From Pristionchus mayeri (taxonomy: Eukaryota; Nematoda; Chromadorea; Rhabditida; Neodiplogasteridae), in the NCBI GenBank assembly GCA_036245805.1, contig BTRK01000006.1, positions 33,670,901-33,734,900 of the forward strand: DNA of 64,000 nt. The letters run 5' to 3'. A program made the position numbers and the translations under genes. The notes under the pieces were generated by a model that saw nothing but the letters and a program-made list of their open reading frames with translations, had not been told where the DNA came from and made no database searches. Positions 49,127-60,003 of the stretch are shown here, piece by piece (positions within the stretch are counted from its first letter, which is position 1; each line of letters opens with the position of its first letter).

Positions 49127-50414
49127 ATGCTCCCCTATCTTATTCTCTCCATCTCGGGTAAGTCCCAATTCGATGATCCACCTACCGTATCTTTCCAGTG
49201 CTCCTTCCCTCTTCCCTCTGCTCTAATCTCTGCAATCCCAATGGCTTCGAAATGACCGATCTCGAGTCTCCGAAAGTGTGCGCACGAATTGCCGAACTCG
49301 TGAACGGTATGAATTATGTATCATCTATGGCAATGTAGGTTACTGTATGTGTGTTATTTCCCTTTTAGTGGTTACTGTGGAATTGAGAGTACTGTAAGTA
49401 TGTAATTGAGGTGCGGTGAAGATCTCCCCTCCGAAAGACGCCTTCTACCTTCGGGAACAATTCGAGGATAATGGAATGCAGTCGCAGAGCAAGAAGATCC
49501 ACTGTCTGCAGGTAAGAAGATACATGGATAGCTTAGGAGAGGGAGACTGGCGTGATCGGCAGGCCCAGATTCACTACTTCTCGTTGTGTCGATGTTTGAT
49601 CTCTTCCCTTGCAGAAGGGTGCTCATCAGGCTGTCTTCGGATGCACTTCATATGACTGCCACCAGACAGAGTCCATCACTTACGTCCATCTCGTCGAGTG
49701 TGGAATGAGTCTCTTCAACTATCCCGTATGATCTTTGATCTCTAACGCTCGTCGTTCAACTCGTCCCTCTCCGTTGATCTTTGATCTTCCTCCTCTTCAG
49801 TTTCTTCTGTGGTTGATCACAGTGTGCGTGTGGCCTGTCATCTTGCTGGGTGTGCTCATCGGAGTCTACAAGCGGAAGGTAGTGTTGGCTCCTTGCCAAT
49901 GAACATATCCTTTCTTGGCACGATTCCAGACCGAGTGAACTATTCAGGTGTTCGTGCGGTACTTCAGAGAACGAAATAGTCACCTCGAAGCAGTAAAGAA
50001 AGTGAATAGACACGAGCAATTGAGGTATGTAGGGGGGGGGGGGGTGAGGAGGACGATCCCTGCAAGATCAGACTAGTCGACACTCTCGGGATGCATTCGG
50101 GGAGACCCCAGTGTATCTATTCCACTTGTAGTGTAGTGAATGGTGATAATCTTCTTCAGACAACGCATCATCCAGGAGACTGCGAGAAGAGAAGCCGAGG
50201 ATGAACAGAGACGGGCAGATGAGGCAGAGAAGGTGAGCATCCTATCGACTACCGTACCTCGGGGGGAGGTTCGCTGGGACAGGTGATAGGTCATAACGAT
50301 TGAATTAAGGCGGCCGCAGCAGAGATGCCGCGTGAGGACACCACTCAGGAGGTATACGGTAGTTCGTCGGAACAAGAATCCAATCGATTCGTTCAGGCAA
50401 AGACGTTGGTGTGA
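49127..50414 (+). CDS. unrecognised single-pass (type I) membrane protein with charged cytoplasmic helix
   Basis: Nine exons in matched phases: 49127-49157, 49199-49306, 49411-49511, 49615-49725, 49801-49878, 49948-50024, 50160-50232, 50310-50351 and 50397-50414 (TGA), giving 212 residues. Order: signal peptide MLPYLILSISVLLPSSL; an ectodomain of about 100 residues with eight cysteines (CSNLCNP, KVC, IHC, FGCTSYDC, VEC), likely disulphide-bonded; a transmembrane segment FLLWLITVCVWPVILLGVLI; a basic stop-transfer YKRK; then a charged helix rich in Glu, Arg and Gln (RQRIIQETARREAEDEQRR) predicted to form a coiled coil; and AKTLV at the end, which resembles a C-terminal PDZ ligand. No known family. 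The next gene's splice site is only 144 nt past the stop. Confidence 0.75.
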
Positions 50415-50565
50415 TCCACTCGTGGCCAGACACAACTGCAACTTTTCTTCGTCTTCCTTGTCTCTGATTTATCACTGAACTATAAACTGTTGCGTGTTCT
50501 GTTATTGTGTGATATAAACTAGGTGCGACGCATCAGTGATTAGCTTAGATTTCTGTAGCAGGAAT

Positions 50566-50775
50566 ATGCTAAAATCCGCGAAAGACACAATCGTTTCAAA
50601 ACTTGCATCCGTTCCAATAGAAAGATTTTGTGCTCAATTGGCAAAGTTCTTGGTCAAGTCTGTTCATTTGCGGAAGAAGCGAGGTCTTTCTGATCTGTAC
50701 TCGAGTGCGTCAGACTCATTTCGCCGTCTTTCGGAGCTGCGAGAGAGTGTGAGGAATAGAGAGAGTCTTCAGTGA
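50566..50775 (+). CDS. small basic helical protein, 69 residues, single exon
   Basis: The ATG lies 7 nt after TTTCTGTAG, a trans-splice-like site, and the frame runs uninterrupted to TGA. The protein is helical and basic: MLKSAKDTIVSKLASVPIE, RFCAQLAKFLVK, LRKKRGLSDL, SFRRLSELRESVRNRE. No family recognised. The site is 144 nt after the stop of the membrane protein, the spacing typical of downstream genes in nematode operons, so it may be co-transcribed. Confidence 0.55.
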   Translation: MLKSAKDTIVSKLASVPIERFCAQLAKFLVKSVHLRKKRGLSDLYSSASDSFRRLSELRESVRNRESLQ

Positions 50776-51608
50776 ATTGGCATTAGCCGTCGGCGAATTC
50801 CATTAGGGGATACGATAACGTACGATGAGGGTGGAGAAGTATCCCTCTCCCTCACTATGTCTTCGTGTGTGTGCAGCACTTTTAACGAAACTTGATACTT
50901 CTTACCTTTTTTATGAAATAATCCCTGCATTTCGTCTGCCCTGATTTTTTTGTATACAGGGGTTATCATACGAGGATTCCATACCCTTCTCGGATTGGAA
51001 AATCGAGAAGGAGGAAGCGTAGTGACTTCGCCATCTCACTTCATGTTTCCATGCGTATATTGTTGCACCATCACGAATGGAAACGCAAAATAGTCCGTTA
51101 CTCTTCTTAAAGTCGCACGGTAACTGAAAATATAATCTGTGACGTCATAATCGCAGCCAAAGTAATTCCATTAAATTGCCTCTTTTGACTCTTGACATGC
51201 ATGTAGCACAGAAATAGATAGTTGGAATGGTTTGAACGAGTAATGAGTACTGGATACCTCAGTAGACTAGGGAAACCTCCAGGTGCATGGCATTTTATAC
51301 GCTCTATTTCATGCACTTCATGCACTTCGAATGTCTTTATTACGCAACTTCAAATTGTCTCGCGCTTTTGACCAGATTAGCATCCATAAAAGGAATGGTT
51401 TGATCGCCCTTTCACTCGTGAGAGACTCACTCAACCACATTATTGCAGTAAATGTTTTCCCGTGAGAACTTAGCATTCGTTGGCGTCTTTAGTGCCAAAA
51501 ATCTCAGATTGGTGTGGCTCGATGTTTTCCTTCCCTTATTTTTTGCGCAAATACGTAATATATTCATGTAATTTTCTCATGCAGGTCTGACGATCGGACT
51601 TCCTCAAG
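50776..51608. other. intergenic region, no gene seen
   Basis: About 830 nt of mixed composition with short frames only. The last bases contain the CATGCAG splice-like site upstream of the Srt-type gene. Confidence 0.5.
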
Positions 51609-53879
51609 ATGAACTCGTCAGAAGTCTTGGGCATGAACTCGACACCCCTTCCCTACGACCCCATCCCTGCTGGACTCGGCTTCTTCCTCGTTGCCCTTAT
51701 TCTACTCTTGCTATACATTGCCATTGAAATTGTCAGTTTCTGAAGTGTCACCCTATGTACAGTAAGCATGAAAAGTATCCTTGAATTTGTATTCTGATAT
51801 ATTGGTAACACCATATTGTTTCTTAGATTTTCTTCATGGATCCCGAGTATTCTACCGTACCTGCGTACACGATAATGTTCCGGCTCGGACTCATCAACAG
51901 CGCGCAACTTGCAGTACACGTTTTCACTGGTAGGCATTCTATTTTGAAACCTTGAATAGTTTGAAACCTTTAATAGACTTTTCCAACACATGCTCTAATT
52001 TCAGGAGTTCTGGTTATTGCGCAGTGGCAGCTTCGTTATTGGCCCAATAAGGTACATACACATCTTTATTAATCGTAAGCTTGCGATATCGATATTTGCC
52101 GATAATCGGTGCCTTCTTCACTGGACTGTGGTGGACGATGCTGATCGAGATGACGAATCTCTCCATCAATCGATTCCTTACCGTAGTCTTCTTCCGAATA
52201 TCCACAGTGATCTACGGCAAGAAGATGCTAAGGGTAAGGTTCAGGGGGGGGGGGGGGGGGGGGGGGTTCAGGAGCAATGGAATTTTTCAAAACAACTGAT
52301 TTATTCCATAGTAAACGCAAAACTCAAAACACAAAATTTCAGTTGTTTTGGTTTTGGTTTCGCACGTGCTCCGTTGCCTTTTCCTAATCCACTTGCTTCC
52401 AGTTGCGATATCGCCGCAAATTGGCTCGCGCCTTGTGTGATTTGTTCGGGGCGTATTCTCAGAAGAGTAGCTAACTAAAACTGGCGAGAATGGGTGCAAA
52501 CAGAGATCTGGAACGAGCTTCTCTTCAGAATCGAGGGATCGAATATTTCAGGTGTTCGGGGTGCTTCTTCTCACCTTGATTGTGGTCATCACTGCATTCA
52601 AACTCACTCCCGACAACAATTACCTTTTCGTGACTTCCTCATTTTCATGGGGGCCAGGCCCCGATGATAAATCCATCTCGAAAGACATGCAACTGGTGAG
52701 AATGTCTTTTTTGAGAAGTGACATACTCGTCCATTAAACTTGAGTAGCCATAGAGTCGCTCATTAGACGTGTGCAGCGAGTCCGAGTGGTTAAGGAGATT
52801 GACTAGAAAGCAATTGGGCTCTACCCGCGTAGGTTCGAGTCCTGCTCGCTGCGGTACTACTTTTGCTACTTTACTTTGTAGGTTTCGAAATACCTTTTGA
52901 TGGTAATGGAGGCGATAACTGTAGCTGTCTACGCAGTTATATTGCTGTACATTTGGACCCGGAACGGCAAGAAATTCTCACGAAGGGAAATGAGCATTAC
53001 GCTGCAGGTCGATTATTTGAATCATCAATATTGTTCCTTGAAATACGGTCGTGTGTAGAGTGCGGGAAGAGGTAGAGGACGACTCTGCCGCTCTTTCGAG
53101 GGAGAGAGCGAGGAATGAGGAAGAGGGAGGGAAAGTGCAGTCTTCCGGAAGAGTAGGGCCAAGAAAAATGTTGTTTTAGAGCGTTTTTAGATCGGTTTTT
53201 AAGTCATTTTGTGGAGAACTGGTTTAAATATTGTATTAGGATACGGCTAGATGCATTTGCATGAAATTTTGACTTGATTTTCACCATAGCAAGTTTTACG
53301 AGGCTGGTCTTCCGGAAGACTTTCCCCGCCCTCTCATTCTTCCGGAAGAGAAAATCTCATTCCTCGTCGCACAGAGCGGTATTCCCTCTTCCTCTCCGCT
53401 TTCTAGTCGTGTGATTTTATGATAATATTTCAGCTCCTCGTCTCTTCGGTGTACACCATTGCTACTTTTGTTTACTGGACATACCTGGGTAAGATGCAAG
53501 CACGAACTAACCCTCTCTAAAAACATACAAAGATAATCACAAAGAATAAATTTGTGCATGCTTGATACTCCAGATTTGTCTGTACAATGATTGTATTCAG
53601 AATACCCAGTATTCGGGGGTACAACAATCGCAAACTACATATCCGTGCACGTTTGGATATTTCTCAATGGAATCAATACGGTCGTTTTTCTTCTTTTCAA
53701 TAAGTGAGTGCTATTCATCAGTATCCTCCTGAGTTATCTTATCTCTTCTTCTCAGACGTCTTCGTGAATCGATACTTCGATTGGTGATCAAGCGAAAACT
53801 GCCCACTGGGAAAGAGTCTGTCTCTAATTCGCGAGCTCGGATGGCCACAACCATCACAGTACGGCACTCGGTCGGATAA
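51609..53879 (+). CDS. seven-transmembrane chemoreceptor, Srt-like class
   Basis: Nine exons, 316 residues: 51609-51731, 51827-51929, 52005-52023, 52080-52233, 52552-52695, 52882-53007, 53434-53488, 53601-53703 and 53756-53879 (TAA). The N-terminus has NSS/NST glycosylation sites, then TM1 (GLGFFLVALILLLLYIAIEI). FMDPEYSTVPAYTIMFRLGL leads into TM2. IIGAFFTGLWWTM and SINRF mark TM3. VFGVLLLTLIVVITAF, LLMVMEAITVAVYAVILLY, a TM6 LLVSSVYTIATFVYW and a TM7 VHVWIFLNGINTVVFLLF follow, with a basic tail. The PxYxIMFxLGxxxxxQL pattern is typical of nematode class T serpentine receptors. Expected in cilia of sensory neurons. The splice after the 19-nt exon (donor GTGGCA) is the least certain junction. 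A tRNA-Ser sits in the 52696-52881 intron and a 23-nt G-run in the 52234-52551 intron. Confidence 0.82.
52244..52266 (+). repeat. poly-G run (23)
   Basis: The longest homopolymer seen in the window, inside an intron of the Srt-like gene a few bases after the donor. Confidence 0.9.
52773..52853 (+). tRNA. tRNA-Ser (AGA)
   Basis: Acceptor GCAGCGA pairs perfectly with TCGCTGC, G discriminator. The anticodon loop CTAGAAA gives AGA. The long variable arm expected for Ser (GGGCTCTACCC) and a canonical B box GGTTCGAGTCC are present. Located in an intron of the Srt-like receptor, same strand. Confidence 0.95.
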
Positions 53880-54266
53880 GGGGGGTTGGTAGTAGCCATC
53901 GAAATTCAACTTATTCCTCGAATTGTCACCCAATTTTAAGTAATGTTTGTGCCACCATCAGATGCCAATTATGAACACAATAGTGGGCTTGTTGGTATTA
54001 TTGCCTGACAGTAGAATATACCAAGATTGAAGAATCTTCTCGTTCTATGCGAAAATTCACGGCTTTTTTGGTGATGAGAGAGTATCTGGAAAGAGAAGAC
54101 GAAGGTTCGATATTTCACAGATTGCAGGCGCGAATCATCACGGAGTGAATTGTTGGCCATGCTTGTTGTACGGATAACCGCACGAGATGTCATATATTTG
54201 AGCACACCATATTTAAATCCACTCTCCGATTAAATTGATTGTAATCAAAGATAAATTGAAAACATA
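53880..54266. other. 3' flank of the Srt-like gene
   Basis: About 390 nt, AT-rich, no gene seen. Confidence 0.5.
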
Positions 54267-55310
54267 CAGTCGCGAGCATAAGTCACCGGACACTTTTGGA
54301 ATGGGTTTGAAATTTTTAACCAGAAAAATTTCAATTCTGGTAGTAGGACGTTATGCACCAAAATTATCAGAGATTTTTCTTTTTGATATTGGGGTATGAC
54401 GCAATCGCACAGTCGTTGCGTAATGATGACCGCATATTTGCTGCAGCCTTACTGCAAAATCGAGGTCGAAAATTCAGATCTCGGCTCCTAGTCAAGCTAG
54501 AGACTCGTTCAAAGCATCAAAATGATCGTCATCATGAGCCCAGATGATCCTGAGAATATGAAAATAATATATCGAAATTTGCCCTCACGGTATGAAAAAA
54601 TCACTTTTTTGCATGGACATTTTTTGGACATTCATAACAACATGAGAAATGTAGGTAAACATCTGGTTTTTGCATAAGAATGTTTAAAATGTATTGACGA
54701 TCTGATTTCCAACTTTTTAGAGTGATTGGATATCTTTCCTGCCCGCGGCGATCGTTTTTCGGAGGTATACTGGTGTCGAGAAACACCCTGTTTACCCCTA
54801 TGAGCGAGAGAGTACAGGCGTAAACAAGGAGTTTCCCGGCCCTAGTATACATCCGAAAAACGTTCGCCGCAGGCAGGAAAGATATCGCTCTAAAAAGTTG
54901 GGAATCAGATCTTCAATACATTTTAAACATTCATATGCAAAAACCAGATTTTTACCTACATTTCCGCGATCTGAATTTTCGACCTCGATTTTGCAGCAAG
55001 GCTGCACCAAATGTGCGGTCGCGCAGCAACATCAAATTTTTTTTTCTGGGTAGGCCTCGAGCATGACTCCAACCTCAGAAAGTTTGGCGAGCTGGAAAAA
55101 ATCCATGTAAGAATAATGCCGTTTTTAAAAAGTACATTTTGATTGCGTCATTACTACGCAACGACTGTGCGATTGCGTCATACCCCAATATCAAAAAGAA
55201 AAATCTCTGATGAATTAGGTGCATAACGTCCTACTACCAAAAATGAAATTTTCCTGGTTAAAAATTTCAAACCCATTCCAAAAGTGTCCGGTGACTTATG
55301 CTCGCGACTG
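54267..55310. mobile_element. foldback (giant palindrome) transposon, TA-flanked
   Basis: A 1044-bp near-perfect inverted repeat. The left end starts CAGTCGCGAGCATAAGTCAC and the right end is its exact complement; arms of about 500 nt keep pairing through to a short centre near 54.8 kb. TA dinucleotides flank both ends, so it behaves like a Tc1/mariner-class foldback element. It has no protein-coding capacity; the open frames inside are mirror images of each other. Transcription through it would give a long hairpin RNA. Confidence 0.85.
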
Positions 55311-55382
55311 TACATCATAAAACGAAATTTGGAATAATTTGCAACGAAAAGATAGAAATAGTGTTGGACCTGAGATACCAAA

Positions 55383-56351
55383 ATATGACGGCGGTTGCGT
55401 AAGAATCGAACAACGACCTTAAGTACCTGGCACATCGATTTTTCGAAAAATCGTGGAAAGGGGTTCTTGAGGGTGCTGAGCATCATGGTCACCTTCATTT
55501 TGCATCAACTCAACCGGTTTGGCCAGGCTGCATGTAGGCTGCATCTACTTTTCTGTTAATATCTAAGCAACCGATTAACGAATCGACTCCAAACTTGCAC
55601 AGTGGTAACATAAGATACCTTCCACTCCAAAGGCTCTAAATTTGAATATTTAAATTTATGCAAAATATATCAAAATTCGTTTCTCGAATACGCATGAAAG
55701 TCCTGCGAACAAAATTGCATGGGAAGATGCGCCTTGTTCAGGGAATCATTTTTCGTATGCTATGTATGGTCTCATGTGACCGCGTTTTTCTGCTATTAAT
55801 TGTTTTCTAACTCTTTTTACCCATTTAACGTCTCTATGTTCAATAATTCAAAGTGAGCGAGAGTGAAACGCATTATCATTCCTCACTTTTCGAGCGAAGT
55901 GCGCGGTGCAGAGGCCATAAATGGGTTGAAAGGGTTAGAAAAAATCAATAGCAGAAAAACGCGGACACATGACACCATACAGAGCGTACGAAAAATGATC
56001 CCCTAAACACGGCGCATCTTCCCATGCAATTTTCGTCGCAGGACTTTCATTTATATTCGAGAAACGAATTTTGATATATTTTGCATAAATTTCAAATTTC
56101 AAATTTAGAGCCTTTGGAGTCGAAGATATCTTATGTTACCACTGTGCAAGTTTGGAGTCGATTCGTTAATCGGTTGCTAAGATATGAACAGAAAAGTAGA
56201 TGCAGCCTACATGCAGCCTGGCCCAACCGGTTGAGTTGGTTCAAAATGAAGGTAACCATGATGAGCAGCACCCTCAAGAACCCCTTTCCACGAGTTTTCG
56301 AAAAATCGATGTGCCAGACCTTGCTCGATTCTTAGGCAACCGACGTCATAT
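55383..56351. mobile_element. second giant palindrome, foldback element
   Basis: A 969-bp inverted repeat only 72 bp after the first. The left end ATATGACGGCGGTTGCG mirrors the right end, and the arms pair for several hundred bases (for example ACATCGATTTTTCGAAAA, GGGGTTCTTGAGGGTGCTG) with an 8-nt insertion and scattered mismatches. The centre is near 55.87 kb. The sequence is unrelated to the first palindrome. No coding capacity. Confidence 0.82.
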
Positions 56352-56741
56352 AAATTTTATAAGGATCTTGAAAAGTTGACTGTAGCAAGGAATAATATTT
56401 ATTGCTACAGCGAACTTATTAAGATGAAAAAATCATAGAGGAGTGAGTTGAAATTATGTTTTGGTGCATGAGAGGAGAGTCTTCCGCTCATTAGCAGGCT
56501 ATACGAAAGGGTGTCGGGATGTGACTGAGTGAATCAGAGAAGGAAGAGATCCACTCTTGATGCTCCCATTCTACTCATTCCCGCATCACTCCCCTCATTC
56601 CTTTCTTCTCGCATACCAGATAATTCACAGTGTTTTGCACATGGTCTTGAGTGGTTGCACCATTCTCTCCATATCGAGACACTATATTTTTGGAGAATTC
56701 ATCTGGTAACTCTCGGCTATAGTTGATGTTCGACAAAGCGT
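56352..56741. other. short spacer between palindrome and inverted-repeat element
   Basis: About 390 nt, no gene seen; includes a 65-codon + frame with no support. Confidence 0.4.
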
Positions 56742-57109
56742 GTTAAAGAGGGAGTGTCAGCAAAGTTAAATTTTTGACGCTGTCATAACCATGACCTAGA
56801 CAATCATCCAACGATCATAGCGCGAGCTCAGAGGATAGACAAAAGTCAATCGCATAGCTCAAGGGTAAAGCAGTCGCCGCGCAATCGAAAGGTTGCAGGT
56901 TCGAATCCCGCCAGTTTTTGAAAAATCTTCTAGATATTTGAATTCCCGCACGTCCCTTCCCTTCAAGCCCTCCTTGGCATTCTGCCACCTAATGATAACT
57001 CGGTTCAAAATAGAGATTCGTATTTAAAATTTTTAGAATCTCTTATGGTTGTACAAAGGTCGTTATGACAACGTCTAAATTTCAACTTTGCTGACAGTCC
57101 TTCTTTAAC
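56742..57109. mobile_element. inverted-repeat element (MITE) carrying a tRNA-like core
   Basis: The ends are inverted copies: GTTAAAGAGGGAGTGTCAGC on the left against its complement (with one or two differences) on the right, continuing for about 50 nt (GCAAAGTTAAATTT, TGTCATAAC). Total 368 bp. The interior includes a tRNA-like sequence at about 56846-56914. Confidence 0.75.
56846..56914 (+). pseudogene. tRNA-like sequence inside the MITE
   Basis: A-box-like TAGCTCAAGGGTA and a perfect B box GGTTCGAATCC are spaced as in a tRNA, but the anticodon and acceptor stems do not pair well. Either a captured, decayed tRNA or a SINE-type promoter core. Confidence 0.5.
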
Positions 57110-57820
57110 CTACTGCTGTATCTGATAATCAGTCTGATTCCCATTCACAATGCAGTAAGAATAATCTGCCTGCTAAAGTGTTCGATAGTTAACACAATCA
57201 CTATTCATCAAAAGATGGTCATACGAGAAACCAATTCATTGGTCCACTTACATCCTACAAATGTCATAGTCTTTTTCAACGGATTCTCTATTTCAAGGAC
57301 CGATTTGGACGACTGTAGTAGCGCTCCAAAATCTCCGTGAGTTTTTGAGGAGTTCCGATTCTCGGTTGTGATACATCATCAGTTTCTGGCCTCGCACGCG
57401 TAATCAAAGCGTTGAGTCCACCCCCCCCCCCCCTAATTGCAACCTATGGACCATAGGCTATGGTCCATGCCAGATCTCAACATTCATTCACGTGCATGTC
57501 ATTTCATTTGCTTGCACTCGTTTCAATCCCCATTTTCGCACTTCACATGATCATATTTGCTCTTCCCCAATGAAGATAAATAACCAAGCGAAGCATGATC
57601 ATTGCGGAATTCCTTCAGTGCAGTATCCAATTGGCGCTCACTGTTTTACTCCATGATCCGGATGTTTGGAGCTCATCGATGTCGCTATTCGAATTTCGAA
57701 CGAATATCTCATCAAAATAAATCCACACATAATTAATTTCGTGTTTCTTCTGTTCTATTTCACTAAATTATAAAATCATTCTTTCCTTACCATCATCTTC
57801 GTCATTCCGCAGTCATTCAG
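57110..57820. other. intergenic region upstream of the second chemoreceptor
   Basis: About 700 nt, AT-rich, with a 13-nt poly-C run at 57421-57433. Ends in ATTCCGCAG, a splice-like site 8 nt before the next ATG. Confidence 0.5.
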
Positions 57821-59423
57821 ATGTGGGGATACGCGTATGCGAATGCGAATCTGATCTCTCTCGCTCTCTCTTTATTCCTCAACGGTACACTCGCAGTAGT
57901 CGTCTTCATGAGAAGGAAAGCCGTTGCTAATTATCGAAGGTGAAAGGAAGAAAATTGGTTGTATCATATTTCCACTAGTTGAGGACATATTTTTGTAGAC
58001 TTTGTTGCAAGAGACAACACCTTTATGATCATAACATTCGAAAAAAATGTTCAGATTCTTCTACGTGTACTGCGTGCTCGGAGTTCTCTTCTCAATCGGT
58101 CAATACATCGCTGCACCTGTGAGGATTTGCACTATTCAATTAAATTGATCGGCATCTCTTCTTTCTTTCAGTTCTTCTGGTCGCAGAGGGGATTGATTGT
58201 TGTCGTCGCCGCATCCAAAGACTCACTGGTTACATTTCACATTTCTCTTTTCAAATACATTTCGATCTTGCAGAACAGTCAGTGGATGGTGGTTGGTCTC
58301 TTCCTCTGGTTCTCTTCCTTCATGCTCATCTCTCTTCTCGTCGCTGCTTCCTTCGTCTATCGACACGCTGCTGTCACTGAGTGAACAATTCTCAAATTTT
58401 ATTTATCAGATTTTGCGGAACTTGTTGTTACATTCTTACTATATTACTCTTCAGGTCAATTATCCTTACTGTGTTCGAAGTTCCCTTCTCAGTTGTCTCA
58501 TTGATTGTCTTGTCTCTGGTATGCAAATTGCTTACCATGAATTGCTATTCACTCCGTCCTTCAGTGTGTCACTTGTGGTCCTCTCATCGTGATGTTCATC
58601 CTCGGCATTCAACCGAACAGAGCGATGAGGCATGTCTCTTCATTCAAATATGCCATGATGAGATAAATTACAAATTAGTTTTAATATGAATTTTATTCTT
58701 GATGCGACGACGTCCTTCCTTCTTTCAGATTTAAAATGATGCGACGGCTGGATATGGAGAACGGCGTCAATTACATTCGAGGATTTCTAGTGGGCGCTGA
58801 CTTCGTACGATTTGATTAACTGAAGAAGAGTATTTATCATCCACTTTAGATGGAGACAACATCCCCCAATGCGAGCACGGCCATCATCGAGATCAGTCTA
58901 GTCATTCTCGCCATCCTCACTATCAGTGAGTTATGGGCGACTACGCTCCAATAACTATCCGAAATTATCTTTCAAGATCTTTTATTAACGTCCTTCCAGG
59001 TGCTCTCATCATCATCATCTGCATCGTGAAACTTGTGAAGGAAATTGGGCAAAAGAGAGACGGAGCGACACTTCGCCAGTCTCTTAAAAGACTCATCTGC
59101 CAGGTGAGAAACCAACGATGAAGGAGGGGAATCAGTGGGGAAGACTGCCTAATCGAGAGCTTTCTATGCTGGACCATGATGATGATAGACCATGATGATG
59201 ATTGCAGGCACTGAATCCTCTGATCTTCCTCTATCTTCCTCTCCTCTACCGCCTCTTTCCCTTCTTCATCGACTTCCCCAATCCAGAGATTGTCCACTGG
59301 ATTCTCTCCTTCTTCTTCCTCGTCTTCCCTCTCCTGAATCCTCTCATCATTCTCTGCTTCACTCCCGACTATCGCAGTCTGATCACTCGAATACTGAGCG
59401 AGTGCAAAGGAATGATTTGCTGA
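57821..59423 (+). CDS. seven-transmembrane nematode chemoreceptor
   Basis: Ten exons, 315 residues, phases matched: 57821-57939, 58055-58118, 58172-58228, 58274-58380, 58455-58518, 58565-58629, 58729-58804, 58850-58925, 59000-59103 and 59208-59423 (TGA). Seven hydrophobic segments start with NLISLALSLFLNGTLAVVVF. They continue through FFYVYCVLGVLFSIGQYIAA, MVVGLFLWFSSFMLISLLVA, SIILTVFEVPFSVVSLIVL and EISLVILAILTI plus SALIIIICIVK. They end with FLYLPLLYRLFPFFI and ILSFFFLVFPLLNPLIIL before the CFTPDYR motif. The NPL..CFTPDYR end resembles the Str-superfamily of nematode odorant receptors, but I cannot fix the class. The intron after 58629 starts with GC (GCATGT), required to keep phase. Likely a sensory-neuron receptor. 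Confidence 0.78.
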
Positions 59424-60003
59424 ACAAAAGCAACTTTCTAAACCTACACTTCTATGTTATCTATCCTTTCCGTAATCCCATCGAATACACTCACAATTAT
59501 TAAATGATGAAACATTATTTAATAATCATTCTGTGGAATGGTGTAAACACCACTATGAACCTAAGTGCATCGGCTTACAAATCCAACCTTTTCCCGTGCA
59601 TGTGCCCCCCTCGGCATCACGGTCCTCAATAAACACAGAGTTATCATAAGCCGTAATTCACTACCAAATGCTACCGTAATCATCGCAGACTCTCGAATCC
59701 CCTCGAAACCCAAGAAAGTCGATCTAGAGAATTCTCGTATTCAAATTATGTTAATCAGAACTTTGTCGAACCTCGACTGTATCAGTCTCCCCAAATTCCG
59801 AAGCGATATCTTTACAACCAATTTACAATGCATACCAATAGGTCGACCGACACTTTGAGCGGAAATTGGTGTGAATTACGATCGTAAACATCCGGGGGGC
59901 TCGTTTATGATTGGTAGGAAATCAAGTACGTGAACCGGGAATATTCGAGAGAGGAGGAGCGTGATTTGGATTCTCCATTCAGTTCACTCTCCAGTCTCGT
60001 AGG
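59424..60003. other. intergenic region between chemoreceptor and collagen
   Basis: About 580 nt. A 97-codon + frame (59565-59858) has no motif or splice context. Short inverted AT repeats (ATTATTTAATAATCATT) near 59515. Confidence 0.4.

Noticed and set aside
54267..55310. Functional protein frames inside the first palindrome
   Set aside because: The frames are mirror images in both arms and have no motif; they are by-products of the inverted repeat.
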